Assembly (NCBI GenBank): GCA_030544235.1
Contig: CM060467.1
Coordinates: forward strand, 7,401,001-7,465,000
Direction: 5' to 3'
Source: Lepturacanthus savala
Taxonomy: Eukaryota > Chordata > Actinopteri > Scombriformes > Trichiuridae
DNA: 64,000 bases
Below the pieces are notes generated by a model. That model worked only from the letters and a program-made list of their open reading frames with translations, searched no databases and was not told the DNA's origin. Position numbers and translations under genes: made by a program. Positions 47,041-59,161 of this stretch are shown piece by piece; the stretch's first letter is position 1; the number at the start of each line of letters is the position of its first letter.

Positions 47041-47120
47041 AAGAGGAGAGGAGAGGAGAGGAGAGGAGAGGAGAGGAGAGGAGAGGAGAGGAGAGGAGAG
47101 GAGAGGAGAGGAGAGGAGAG
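47041..47120 (+). repeat. (GGAGA)n pentanucleotide array, about 15 units
   Basis: Perfect tandem GGAGA from about 47044 to 47120 within a longer purine-rich stretch (47008-47240). Repetitive Arg/Glu or Ser/Leu open frames across it are artefacts. Confidence 0.95.
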
Positions 47121-48386
47121 TGCCCAGTGGAGGGTAGCGACGAGGGCAGAGGATGAGAGGAGACAGGAGCAAGGGAAGAACAAGATCACAGAGCAGCAGA
47201 AGGGCAGATAAGAGGCAAAAGAAACAAGAGAAATGGAGAATGGCAGAGGAGCTGCTCTCCTGAGGAATGGGGTGTTGGCTGCATCATTATCATCAACATT
47301 ATTGAATAACTGGCAAATATAAATGCTACACACACACCGACACAGGCGCTACCTTGGGAAAGACAAGCTCATTAACTGTTAATTATGTAGATTTAAATAA
47401 TGTGAGCAACATCATAAACACAATCTAAAAGTGAATAGGTTAAGAGTGAACTACAAACTGAACCCCCCCCATTGAGCAAATTGGTAAAACAATAACGCGT
47501 ACCACTGGGCCTATGTAACAAGCCGTTTTTGTGAATTACTTGAGTCAAACTGTGTTCTTGTGTTTAATGTGAGTGGCACCGACAGGGATGTAACTCTGAA
47601 CTTTGACAGTCCCAGGGGCATTACTTTTCTACTTAGTTACACCAGATAACAAATTGCTCCTTCATGCAGAGGCAACCAGCAGAATATGCCTACTGCAGAT
47701 ATTCTTTTAGAAATGCTGCAGGTCAGTACTGAACATGCATATTGCAGCACAGAGCTTATGCCTCAGATAACTCTCGCATGCCTTGCTGATATTCATCCCT
47801 TCTGGCATTTGAAGAAAAGAAAATAACATTTGAATTACTTAACAGGGTTAACATTACAAAAGATAAGAGTACAGCAAGTGGTCTGGCCACTTGTTTGGCG
47901 CCATGAATACACATGGTTTCCAGAATATTTCAGAAGTGCTGTATATACTGCTGGCTATCCAAGTATCACAGGACAGAGGAGGGTGCGGCAAGGCAATGAC
48001 CAAACACAGAAGCAAGCACAGTTTGTTAATAACTGTGGATCCAACATGGTGACAGATGGTAATTTACCTTTTAATGCAGCCTTAGAAAGTGTCTAAGTAA
48101 CTTAGACACTAAAAGTTGCACATTTTTCAAGATAAACTTGCAGTCTAACTATTTCATCATCATCGGGTATTGGGTATGTCTTCAGGTATGTTTGATGCTA
48201 TTGGCTCTAAGCTGCGTACAGACACATTTGATAGACATTCGTAGCGCCCAATAAATGGCTCTGCACTTTCATAAACCATGCCACCATCACAAACAAATGA
48301 ATGGTTCCCAGACCCAGATCAATGTATATTAATATGAGGTCCGGTGTTAGCCAGTCTACCAACATCGAGAAGAATAAACCTATTCC
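47121..48386. other. Upstream intergenic block with a perfect palindrome
   Basis: Unique sequence. AGTGTCTAAGT and ACTTAGACACT at 48088-48110 are exact reverse complements separated by one A. No gene recognised; the frame at 47830-48096 has no identifiable domain. Confidence 0.5.
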
Positions 48387-48645
48387 AGTGACAGATACCT
48401 TATTTATCTTATTTCCAAGTTGTTTTTTGTTGTTTTTGTTTTCTTCTGATTTAGGTCAATTTGGTTTAAGAAAACAAGACAAAAATGTTCTTTAAAAAAT
48501 GAATTGACTGAAATTAAGAAAAAAAAACTTGAAATAAGATAAATTATCTGCCAATGAAATAAAATAATCCCAGTCAATGTTGGACTTATTGTACCAAAAA
48601 ATGAAATATTTTCACCTGTTAAGATTTCAGGTTTTGCAGTGTACC
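48387..48645 (-). mobile_element. MITE-like AT-rich teleost repeat
   Basis: On the minus strand it begins ACACTGCAAAACCTGAAATC and continues with TCTTATTTCAAG, TTTAAAGAACATTTTTGTCT and TTGTTTTCTTAAAC. This matches the style of a common fish non-autonomous element that starts CACTGCAAAA and contains repeated CTTGTTTTAAG words. The distal inverted repeat is not clear, so this end may be truncated. Confidence 0.38.
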
Positions 48646-48984
48646 TCTCCAAAAGGAACAAATAGATATTTAAAGCTCACACAAAATGGAAACTATTTCT
48701 AGTTCCAAATGCTTTTTTGCTAAGCCCCAGCACATGGACAAATGTAAAAGTCACAATTTTCAGTACTTTTGTTCTGGAAAGCAGTAGGGATGGGTGTGCA
48801 TCACTATCCCTGAAAGCATGTCTATGTGGCAGTGGTTTATAATCTCTGGCCTTGTGACAAATGGTCATCACAGTTAGGCTTGGATGATTTTGTAACCGGC
48901 AGCCTGAAATGATCCTTTTCATTCTGTATTTTCGACAGAGACAGGTATTACATCGGTTCACTGTAAGTTTAAGGAGACTGACCC

Positions 48985-49330
48985 TCCAAAGGCATACCTC
49001 ATAAATAACATCCTTCATTTGTCTTGTGACCATAAATGGCCCCTGACATCTGGTAGGTTATTTGGAACTGAAAATAAGGGCAAACACAAGTACTTTATCT
49101 CCTGGAGAAAACTCTCTTTCATGACTGTCTCTGTTAAGCAGACAGTGTTGATGTTCCCGTGCCTGGTGCCTTTAGTCCTGTGCAATTTGTCCTGGTGAAC
49201 ATAGATTTGCTCGCACAGCCATGATGTATGGAATTTCACTTTTATTAGTGCTTGGACAGCCCTCCGAGCAAGCTGTGAGTAGATTGAACCGACCCTTAGG
49301 TTTATTTCTATACAACAGGTCAAAGGAGAG
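48985..49330 (-). pseudogene. Ty3/gypsy retrotransposon integrase C-terminal fossil
   Basis: Three minus-strand frames, shifted relative to each other, give successive pieces of the region after the integrase catalytic core of Ty3/gypsy elements. They are a FDLLY-R-KG-NLL segment followed by SEIPYIMAVR and LCSPGQIAQ (about 49326-49172), an EFSPGDKVLV motif (about 49105), and CQGPFMVTRQMKDVIYEV (about 49040-48990). The corresponding family motifs are F-LLYG--P-G-LDLL, F-PGDKVLVLLP and KWQGPF-V-----YEV. Frameshifts and stops make it inactive. The integrase core, reverse transcriptase and LTRs were not recognised nearby. Confidence 0.6.
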
Positions 49331-50100
49331 GGTTAGGGTTATCTTATAGAGACCTGGAGTATTTCCCACACATAAAACAGAAGATGGCCCTGTCTTTAAC
49401 CCAGTTTCAACTATTAGAATACACGCCATCATATGAATCATCATTATTTCGGTAGATATGGATGAGCCAGTTTGATATGTGTCAGTATGCCTCTGTAACA
49501 CCTGGTTTGGGCTAAAATGATCAATGCGTGACAAGAAGGGACAAACGCTTGTTAAAATGTCAGGTTGAATGGCAGCAAATTGCCCGATATCACAGTACAA
49601 AATATCTGGTTTACAATAGTGGCATCTCTTGCAACTTTACCAATTCCTGTCCATGAATCAAAGATTTAAGATATCCACATAAGAAAAGGGAAACAAAGAG
49701 GAACATCTTTGTCACACTGTCTTGAGAAACCTTGAGATTCAATGTATCCGTGGATTTCTGAAATTAAACTGCCAATTTTTTCCTCTGTTGACCGGGCTGC
49801 TTCATTACAGGCTTTTTCATCCTGCCTTTGACGGCGGCTGTTTTGAACACCTGTAAACGCTTTTTGCTGTAGACATGGTCGAGCGACACAAGTTCATTTC
49901 AAGAGGTATCTCTGCTTCCCCCGTTTTATATGAAACATCCCGAAGCAATGAGGTATGGGAGTGGAGCATCACTTGACGAGACGGAACCAGTAACAGGCCA
50001 GATTCAACAGGCCCTAACCAGGGGAGTGTGTCCACCTGCTGACGGGTAAATTGTGCTATGACTGCAGAGAGGGGTGGAGTGCTAGTGGCACTGGTCCCGT
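49331..50100 (-). other. Possible further gypsy remnant
   Basis: Minus-strand open segments continue upstream of the integrase fossil: 49600-49325 and a 72-codon frame 50035-49817. The segment reading GLLLVPSRQVM then EIPLEMNLCRS resembles the linker between protease and reverse transcriptase in some gypsy elements, but this is weak. If right, the reverse transcriptase and integrase core have been deleted between them. Confidence 0.22.
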
Positions 50101-51546
50101 TGAACTGACATTATAAAGGAAGACACAGCTTCTCCAGCACAAAAGGCTGCAAATCTGCAACTACCATCCCCATCCCCCTGTGTCACAGAGGGAGAGAGGA
50201 GCCAGCATGTTTACAGGGGTCCCCTGAAACCAACAGACATCCAGGACTGGCTGCTTCAGTCCATGAGGATGCCAGCCTTGCATCTCTGGTGAAACAGAAA
50301 GGAGTGAAAGCACCCATTCTCTCTTTGCCTTGGAAATGCTGCAGCCAACACTTCAAGGATTTCCAAGAGTGTCCAAGGGACGTTGTCCCTAAGTCATCCT
50401 CTTCAGTCTGGAGAAAATCAGCGATTGCTGGATTTGTTCTGAGGGGGTAAAAAGGCAGTGAATTGCTGTGTACTGATCAAAAGCCCATATTTTTCAGCCA
50501 GGACTTGTGCAATTAAATATATTTGTTGATGCCGCTACCAGAGGGAGTTCACTATTCCCAAAGCAGTTGAGGTGCCAGCAAGTCAAAACACAAGTGCTTT
50601 AGATTTCTTAATTTAGGAGGTTATTTGTTATATATTTTGTTTTTTAAGAATATTTTTTTTCTGTTGATACAGTAGGTAGACATCCATAAAAAAGACCATG
50701 TACAGAGGCATAGCCCTAAAGAGCTATTGTGTCAAAACATCAGCTTCTGCTTTTATATGCTGACTGAAAATAAATGTGTAAATTACAGAGTTTAATTTCC
50801 ACCTGAGATCATGCCCCATCTTTGTTTATGTGAAGGCTTTGATTCAAATTATTTGAAGCACACATGCTCCCACCTTGTGTGTGAATACTGTAGCCTGTTT
50901 GTTTTGGCTGCAAGGTGATTTTTGAATAATTAATTCTTTTTTTCTTTTTTTTTGTGAAAACGATCACCTAAACAAACACAAATCCATATTCATGTTGCAT
51001 TGGGTAAGCAGTCAGAAGTGGTTTATGTGAACTTTGTTGAACTCCCTCCTATTGTGTATTCAGCAGCTCAACGGAACAGCAAGTTGGAATCTCCTGTGTC
51101 TCAGTTAAATGCTTTATCTCATCCCTTGCCTAGCAACCAGTTATAAAAACACACACACACACCCAAAGAACCATGCAAGCATAAACACAGACAGAATCAG
51201 GCATGCACCTGCAGTCACATACATACGCATTTGCACACTCATACTGTAGCCAAGCACAACAGACCCATGATGTGTAGGCACTGGCACACAAAAAAAGAAG
51301 GACATACACACAGACCCTGTATTTAATTAAGCTCCCAGGCTTGGACCTTTATTTGATCAAACAGTGCTGTGTTAATTGAATTAGCCAAGCCAGTCAAATG
51401 TAAGGGTGTCTGCTCCTCTGGCGGTGTGTATAGCTGTTTGAAAGGGATGGATGAACCTTGCTAATGTAGAGAGTAAGGTCAGCAGTGTAGTCAGAGCACA
51501 ATCAAATTGTATGTGGTCGTGCAGGTGAAACTGTTGTGCCCTAAAC
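50101..51546. other. Upstream intergenic block
   Basis: Unique sequence with T-rich runs near 50640 and 50940, a short CA tract at 51149-51162 and CA-rich sequence to 51310. No gene recognised. Confidence 0.5.
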
Positions 51547-52134
51547 CAGTAGTTCTCAAACTTTTTCACAAAGGACCCTTAAACTCATGGAATCTAAACC
51601 ACAGACCCCATCTCAGAAGATTTATGCTTTAAGATATTTAATAAAAGAAAGAAACCCAAGGCCAAAATTATGGAGGACTGAAACTGCCATAATCAGGAAT
51701 AAATAAATAAATGACAGGAATACATAGGTAAATATACCAGTATATGTCCATATGCATTTATTTGGTTAATAAAATTAATTTATTTGTGCATTATTTTAAC
51801 ATTTATTTGATTTTATTTAATTATTATATAATTGTATTATGTTTTAAATGTATTTATTTATTCACACACACCATTCATTTTCACCTCAATATATGTATAA
51901 AATGAAAATGAAAATTTGAAATTAAATAAATTCAAAGAAAGTAAATGGACAAATAATAGGAAAATAAGTACTAGTAAATTAAATGTATTTCTTTTAAATT
52001 ATGACTCTTCTCTATACAAATGGTCCTACAATCTGTCATAGTAAAAAATAAATGATTCTCCTTTTTTCTGGGGACCCACTGGCACCTCTTCAAGGACCCT
52101 TGGGGGTCTCCAGACCAAACTTTGAGAACTACTG
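51547..52134. mobile_element. Non-autonomous hAT (Charlie-like) element with target duplication
   Basis: The left end CAGTAGTTCTCAAACTTT and the reverse complement of the right end CAGTAGTTCTCAAAGTTT agree at 17 of 18 bases. Flanks are CCCTAAAC (51539-51546) and CTCTAAAC (52135-52142), an 8-bp target duplication with one mismatch as expected for hAT. Inside each end, GGACCC and GGGTCT-type words follow. The 588-bp body is AT-rich and non-coding. CAG-GTTCTCAAACTTT is the standard end of the Charlie group. Confidence 0.85.
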
Positions 52135-54275
52135 CTCTAAACGATATACTGTATCTCCCAAGCCGATCCACCAGAAACTGTTGAAACTTTCCCACAGCCT
52201 CCCTCGTTGCCCCGAATAAACAAGAGAAAGATCAAGAATGCATTGATGATGAATCTTTTACATATTCTTCACAGATAATGAACCAAGACCAATAAGGGTC
52301 AGGTTGAAAGAAAAATTCTATGTATAATTTACTTTGAAATCATAGATAGGAAACGTGTCCGACAGACCTAAACAACACACAAGGGTTAAAATTCCTGAGA
52401 AGATGGATAAATTGTGGCACAGTAATCAATTGCAATTGGTCCACCAGATTCTCCTCATATGCCAAATAAGGACGGTTCCTTAATCTTCGAAATGTAATGC
52501 GGAAGAAAGCTCTGGTCTGGTGCACTATACCCGCACAGTTATTAAAGATGTCAGGCAACTGAAAGCAAATATGCATTAGGTGAAGTTTATAAACTCTTTG
52601 GTTAAACTTATCTCATCTCTTCACTATGCTTGTTGTTCAATTTACATTAATGAGAATAGTTTCCACATTACATTATAACGTATGAGGACCAGTGGACCAG
52701 TGCAAGACACATTCTGGAGCTTAAACCAAGCCGAAGTACTTTGTGTCAGAAAAGTGCAAATTAAAAAAAATAAATAAAAACAAGTAGGATTTAAATCAAC
52801 AAACCCAACACTTAATGAATTTCCTCTTTGACAGATAACTTCACTCAAAAGTACATCAGCAAATATAAATCTAAAAACATTGGACAAAATTCAAATTATA
52901 TAAACAGCAAGACGTTATTCAAGCCTATCCTTTTATTGTAGAAATAAAAATCAGACAGAGCCAACAGCCCACATATAAGTAGCTGGATCAAGGTAAAAAC
53001 AGGAAACTGTAGTAGAGTTGAAATTTCGATGGTCTATTGTATTTTGTTTGGTGTATACTGCTAGCCTAAATACAAAGAGTCTCTGTCTGTGTATGTCTTA
53101 CATAATTGTTACTGAATCGGGCCTCACTCACAAACTTCATGCAACAAAGTAATAGACTTTGGATTCCTTTAGCTCTCCTTTGGCAGATTGAACATACTAA
53201 AACCATCAAACATACATTAATATTGGACTGCATCACTGCAGTTTTTATCCCCGTTTTCCTGTTTTAGAAAATTTGATCCAGGTTGTCTGGGAAAAAAAAT
53301 TCGAAGTCAACCTCAAAGACATTTCCCGTTTTCCTTACACAGCCGTGGGACTCAGAGCACTGTCTGAGCCATTGATGCATGTGTGGGTGCCTGTGCATGT
53401 GTGATGGAAGTCTCTGTGTGCATATGAAAAGGATGTGTAGAAACAAAAAGACCCTGCAGGGATTTGCTTATTCAGTTATTGTGCACACCTTGTGCTAGCT
53501 GCATCAGTACAGCAAAGGGAATAACAATGATATGGAGAAAATCTTATTGCAGTTATTGGAAATAAGCAGCGTCGGGCAAAAGTAAACAAACACTACAGAC
53601 ACAAATCTAAAATGTGACAATTGTGTATAAACTCTTTTGTTTTGTAGCCTTTGTGTGTCTGGTCTACTGTCCACTTGTGCCAGGTTCCAGCCAGTGTTAA
53701 TGGCAAAGAGAGAAATGTGTTCCAACAAATGGGATAATGTACAGCATAACGATCAATTGGCTTCAAATACTGTTTGACTAAGCCCCTCATAAAAAAGAAA
53801 ACTGTGTTGTTCACACACCATAAATCCACTGGTCCACAGTCTGCAGCTATGTGTGTGAGTAAACGAGAAGAGACAGTGTGTGCGATTGTAGGCACCCAGG
53901 GAGCTTTTATGATGCTCACGGCAGCCACCATGACGGAAACCCCACAGTTGGCTCAGTTGCATCAGCCCTAATTCCTAGAACAAGGATCATAAAAATGACA
54001 CTGCTGTCATAATTTCATGTTACGCGCCAGGCGACTGGCCATGCAGTGTGAGGGAACATATGAGCGTGGTTCGCCTGGAAAGTGTGGGTCAGCGATGGCC
54101 TCTTTCTGGCCCATTTGTGCTTAGTCAACTGAAGACATGTATTTGTCACCAAAGGGATCCCATGCCAGACATGTATCACAAGCGTCTCGAGGCTAGTTGA
54201 GTGCACATGGCCTAGTTAGGTCAGTGAAATACCTTCTTTCTCCCATTTAAAGAACAATAATTTAGAGAATATTAG
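52135..54275. other. Upstream intergenic block
   Basis: Unique sequence. Minus-strand frames at 52576-52340 and 53931-53593 have no domain that I recognise. No repeats of note. Confidence 0.5.
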
Positions 54276-54598
54276 CCCTCTATTGCATGGCGTTGCCATA
54301 TGGCAACAATTACTTTGGCTCAATATTACTCAAAAGTAGTAATATAAAATCCATGTTTTAATGTTTAGTTATAAAAATCGAGTCTTTTACTTTGAAAGAC
54401 AAAGAATATTCACATCATATTCTGAAATTCTGTTTTCACTTCTTTTTACATGGACTGACAGAAATCTTTTGCACCTCCAGGGGACATTTGTTGCAGAGAA
54501 CCCGAATATTGTAGTGCATGCTGGGCCAAAATTAGAAAGAACCCTATACAGCAAAATTTGCATGGTGCTGCCATATGGCAGCGCTATGCAATAGAGGG
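54276..54598. mobile_element. 323-bp MITE with subterminal 16-bp palindromes, TTAG-flanked
   Basis: The outermost 16 bp are inverted repeats matching at 15 of 16 (CCCTCTATTGCATGGC and CCCTCTATTGCATAGC). Exactly inside each lies a perfect 16-bp palindrome: GTTGCCATATGGCAAC at 54292-54307 and GCTGCCATATGGCAGC at 54567-54582. TTAG stands immediately outside both ends (54272-54275 and 54599-54602), suggesting a 4-bp target duplication, possibly a changed piggyBac TTAA site. The interior shows no transposase. Confidence 0.78.
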
Positions 54599-55725
54599 TT
54601 AGCACTGCATAGTTTAAAACGAATCAAGTCTCAAGTCCTTGTGGAACACAGCATCACTGCAAAGCTAATCACTTACTCATAATGTGATTCTAGGACAGTA
54701 TTTCAGGCAATTTAATAAATGGGCGCTTTATATTTCATCATACAATTGTCTGATAATTACAATCTAATATGAGCCATCCATTGCCCTATTTGAATGTTCT
54801 GTAGAAAGAAACTGTTTTTACTCTTTACTCTGTTGTATCAGCGGTGTCCTGTGCATGGGGTAATATATACTGTTTATTTGCTAGACAACCCAGTTCACTT
54901 TTCTGCTATGATACACAGCTCTGGAGGAGTATGACACATCACAACAGCTTTAAAAAACAGCACATTTAAAAGTTTTTAATACCCTGATAAATCTCACTGA
55001 CAAGCTTTAAATGGAGTTTCGCCCACATGTCAGCCGACATTTATACAGCTATGTAACTGCAGCACAATCATTTAATAAATGGAGGGGAGGCATCCCAGTA
55101 GACTTGAATGCCTCCTCTGGGTTCTAGAGACTGAGTAGTGCTTCAGAATGAGCTTAGTCTGCAATTTATCTAGTCAGGACTTCAACTAATGGAGACTCCA
55201 ACTGTGGCCGTCTGTGGCAGTGTGACTGCAGTGTGATTTTTCTGTCGGTCTCTTGTCATTTGGTTTGGATGGGAATGCAATGGTAGAAGTTAAAACAACG
55301 TAAATCTATTTCCTTAAAGTGAACAACAAAAGATGGAAAAAACAACTTTACATATCCCATACTAGAGGGCTGCATTTGAACTGGGATCCCACAGGCGAAT
55401 CTCGCAGGAGCAGGCGATTTTAACACTGATGCATTCACATTGCGGAAGCATGCGGTAATAGTCAGAAATCCACCGGTGGAGCTGGCAGGAGTGGGATCAA
55501 GGAAACATTTCCGTGCAGGGCTCTATTTCATACTATAGAACGATAGCTTGTTTGGAACGTCTAGAAGTGTGATCCTGTACATGGTGGTCTGCTGAAATGA
55601 ATCCAACATGTCACAGTTCACTGTGGTTTGGCTGGTGTACCCAATGTGTTTTAGGTCCAATACACTTATACTAGTTCACTTAGAATTGAAATAAGTTTTA
55701 GTATTTAAATTTATTGCATTAGAAA
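54599..55725. other. Upstream intergenic block, no feature seen
   Basis: Unique sequence. A short inverted pair GAGGCAT / ATGCCTC occurs near 55087-55115. No gene recognised. Confidence 0.5.
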
Positions 55726-56436
55726 TAGAGCTGGGCAATATGACCAAGAATCGATACCACTGCGTTTTTCAAAATCACAGTAATTGACTGTATTTTTTTT
55801 TAATGCATGATGAGGTCTTAACCCCATTTTCTAATAAATTTGAGAATAATTACTGCAGTAAATAGGCTTAGAATGACCAGACTATTGCTGCTATTCATAA
55901 AGAAGTCATAGGCAGTCCCCTTAGCAAACGCATCTGACCCCTGACTCAAATTTTGTGTTGCCACACCAACATTAACGTTACTTGCAGACGTGGAAGAGGA
56001 TGCAGACCTTAGTTTCATGCATTCTTCATATTCTAGGACATGTTTGTGCTGGAGGTGGTGCTTGCGTTGACTCCTGCGACTACAACTTTAGCCCGACAAC
56101 ATTTACAGATTATGGTTGTTTGTTTAGCGTCAGACTTTTTTAAAGCCAAAGTACCGGTACTTCCACACAACTGACACGGCTCCTCTTTTGGATATATGTT
56201 CCTATGTGTCTTTTTTGCGCCCATGTTATTTACTGCTCAACACAAACATTCCGCCACAGGCAACTTGTTTGGTGTAACTGCAAAACACTCCCCCTCTCAA
56301 ACAATGTCCCGCAGCATAGCGTTCCACTGCTCTGTGTTCTCATCGTTTTGTATACTACACACTCACCGGTATTAGGGTATATGAAAGATTCATATCATAA
56401 AAAAACACTGGTATGAAACAGTATACCGGCTTGCCA
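55726..56436 (-). pseudogene. hAT transposase fossil with BED-type zinc finger remnant
   Basis: Minus-strand frame 56224-56033 starts MGAKKTHRNIYPKEE and contains CQLC at residues 17-20 and CKCC at 40-43 followed by a Thr/Ser-Asn stretch (TTSSTN). This layout matches the N-terminus and BED finger of ZBED-like hAT transposases common in fish. The expected His pair after TTxxxN is missing: the sequence jumps with a frameshift to EYEECMKLRS (about 56035-56006), and the next frame contains FAKGTAYD, also typical of this family. Nearly all of the catalytic domain is deleted. The left boundary TAGAGCTGGGCAATATGACC resembles a repeat end; the right end is unclear. Confidence 0.6.
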
Positions 56437-59126
56437 TTGTTTCTGGTAAATATTGACCTTGTAGAAACTCATGACTGTCCTGATATGGTGTTTGTTTCAT
56501 GTCATATTTATTGCGTAATTTATCAATTTTAGTGAATTGATGTTACTTTGGGAAGCTGAAACCTAAAGCCTAAATGTACCCAAATTGGATTCTAATATGA
56601 CATTTGATGATTGATTCGCCATTATTAGTGGTGAGCATGGTTATCATCATAATCCTGTGTTTCATGAAATCATGAGTTGAATACAGTCTATTGTATAGAA
56701 TATTAGTACAAAATGCTAACTAACATCTATTGCAGCCAAACAGTATTCCCATTGATTAACCAACTTCAAATACTCGTAACAATCACCCCTGCTTATGTTC
56801 TGCTCTTTCACTAAATAGGCTTTCTGGGCTCTACTCTTTGTGCCATCTTAATCACAATCAGAAACATCAAAGTAAAAAATAACACTATAGTTAAAGTACA
56901 GCTTAATCTAAGGGGACACTTTGCTGGCGTATGCTGCTCCTCTTTGTAATTAAGCTTGTCTCAGTCTTGAAGCGTCTTTAGTTGATGTTTAAATGAAGGA
57001 AAGTCTGTAATTTCACTTAATTAGAGACAAAGTAAGCATTAAGAGGCCCATTTATCTCTCACTGTTTCGTCTTCCCTAAAATGATACACCACAACAACCA
57101 CAACAAGATTAAGTACCAACTCATCATTATTATTTTTTTCCATGTCCAATTCTTTCTTAATTGTGTCTGTTGGCATTTCTGAGCATGGAGAAGGATTTGG
57201 TGTTCATTATACTGTACTTGTCAGACCTTAGTACAACGTCTGATGGTTCTTTCTTTTCTGAACTTTTATTTTTCTCTTTTTTTATGCAGTAGCTTGATCA
57301 CGTCTCTAATCTGGGTGTCTGTGTTTTCATTAGCTGACCATTGCTTGCAGAATGTAATAATGACTACAACAAACAAGGCCAAATTATCGCTGTAATTAAG
57401 TTCTTGAACAGCAAGCGGAGGGAGTGGAGATGAGGGTTGTGGAGGATTTGGCCGCAAATCTTGTTTGCTGTTGGAGGTTAGTTGGAGTTTATATGTGTGC
57501 ATATTCAAAAAAAGAGTGAAAATATACAAACTCTGAACAATTCTTCTGCATTATCTCTAGTATTTCTTCTCATTCATTTCTAAGCTCTTCTCTTCTTTAC
57601 AATCTTTTATACCTCCTACTGTTTCACTCATCTCTTATTATCCTTCTTTTACTTCCTTCATCCTTAAGCTCACATTTCTCTCCCTTTTTGCTACTCCCTG
57701 TGTTTCATGCACTCTTATACTCCTCTCCCATGTGTGCCAGTCCCTTTCCTCTGTTACCATCCAACAACTCTGTCCAGATTTCAGTGAAGCGCTGGGTTCC
57801 AAAATACAGTATTTACCAGGACAAACACAAAATCAATACCCAACCCAACGCAAACAAAGCACACAGGCAGTTCTGCAAATCTGCCAATGACGCTGGCTCA
57901 TGCCCTGCAACTGAGTTCAGTGATTACAGAACTGTAACGGCAAGAAGAAAAAAAACATCCTTTGGTTGTATTAAAATCCATTAGAAACAAATCTGTACTT
58001 CAAGACAACAGCCAATACGTCTTGCTCTACAAGGCTACTAGTCCATACTTTTCATTTGTTTGGTGCTTCATAGTACCTGATATGAATATGCAAGCAAAGA
58101 GGTTTACAAAAGAATAATGGAGAAATGTAATTATTATTATTATTGATACACTTCAATTTGTCAGAAATAAACCAGACTGAAGGAAGTATTCTCTATCCTT
58201 TCTGTATTTCTCAGAACAATAAAAAAGAGCCGGTACACACATCTGGAACAGGTTGCCAGACTGCAATGACAAAAGACAATAGGTATTGTTTGCTGGAAAA
58301 AGGAATCCAATTATCAAATGAAGTGCTAAGAGTCACCGTTAAGTCAGGGCCAATTACAGATCAGAATACTTTGAACATGAGAAACAGATGAAAAGAATAC
58401 CAGCAATAGCTTGAAAATGACTCATGTACTGCATCTTCAATTAAGCTTGACTGCTATAATCTAAGACTACTAAGATCTAAGATCTACTTTAATGGGTTTT
58501 CTGTTTTTTGCACTTGTACCTACAGAGTTAAACTCACAATCTCACCACTTAGACAATCCAAACCAACAGTATTTTTGGCCTCTTCAACTACCCCCCTTTT
58601 TTTCCTGTAAAATTTTATTTCAGCCCCCCTCTCCCTGTTCCTATGAATGCAACAGTCAATACTCGGTTGATACTGCAGCTCAAGCACTGTGTAGCCAGAA
58701 CATCCGTGGGGGCCCGTAGCGAATAAAATGTGCCTGTTTAGTGTTTCTCCAGCTGGGCAGATCTGAAGAGACAGAAATTCAACCAACAGGCAGAGTGTCT
58801 CTCAGGAGACAAGAGGCTTCAGATGTCGGCGGCACCGCCATCCCTGCAGCTGTAAAATTATCTGGATGAGAATGGCGCTAATCTACAACCCCTTCATGGG
58901 GACTTCGCACCAAATCGGGGACATGAAAGGAAATAACGCGCGTTCCTCCTCTGACGAGGGAAGGAATGGTGGAAGAGGACAACACAGCGAGGGAGGTGAA
59001 AAGGGTAAAAACTGAGGGAGGCAGAACAGGAAAGAGGATAAGGATAATAGCATGATCTCGCCTGCCGTTCCTAAAAAGGCGATCTGATTTCCCCAATCAG
59101 TGTATTGTTAGTGTTCCTCCTGATGT

Positions 59127-59127
<1 letters not shown>

Positions 59128-59158
<31 letters not shown>
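59128..59158. repeat. (CA)n microsatellite
   Basis: About fifteen CA units after GCG. Confidence 0.92.

Positions 59159-59161
<3 letters not shown>

Noticed and set aside
47022..47333. 103-codon minus frame rich in Leu-Ser-Ser-Pro repeats
   Set aside because: A direct translation of the GGAGA pentanucleotide array, with matching frames on the other strand.
49329..49342. GGGTTAGGGTT, telomere-like word
   Set aside because: Fewer than two units; chance occurrence inside the gypsy-related region.
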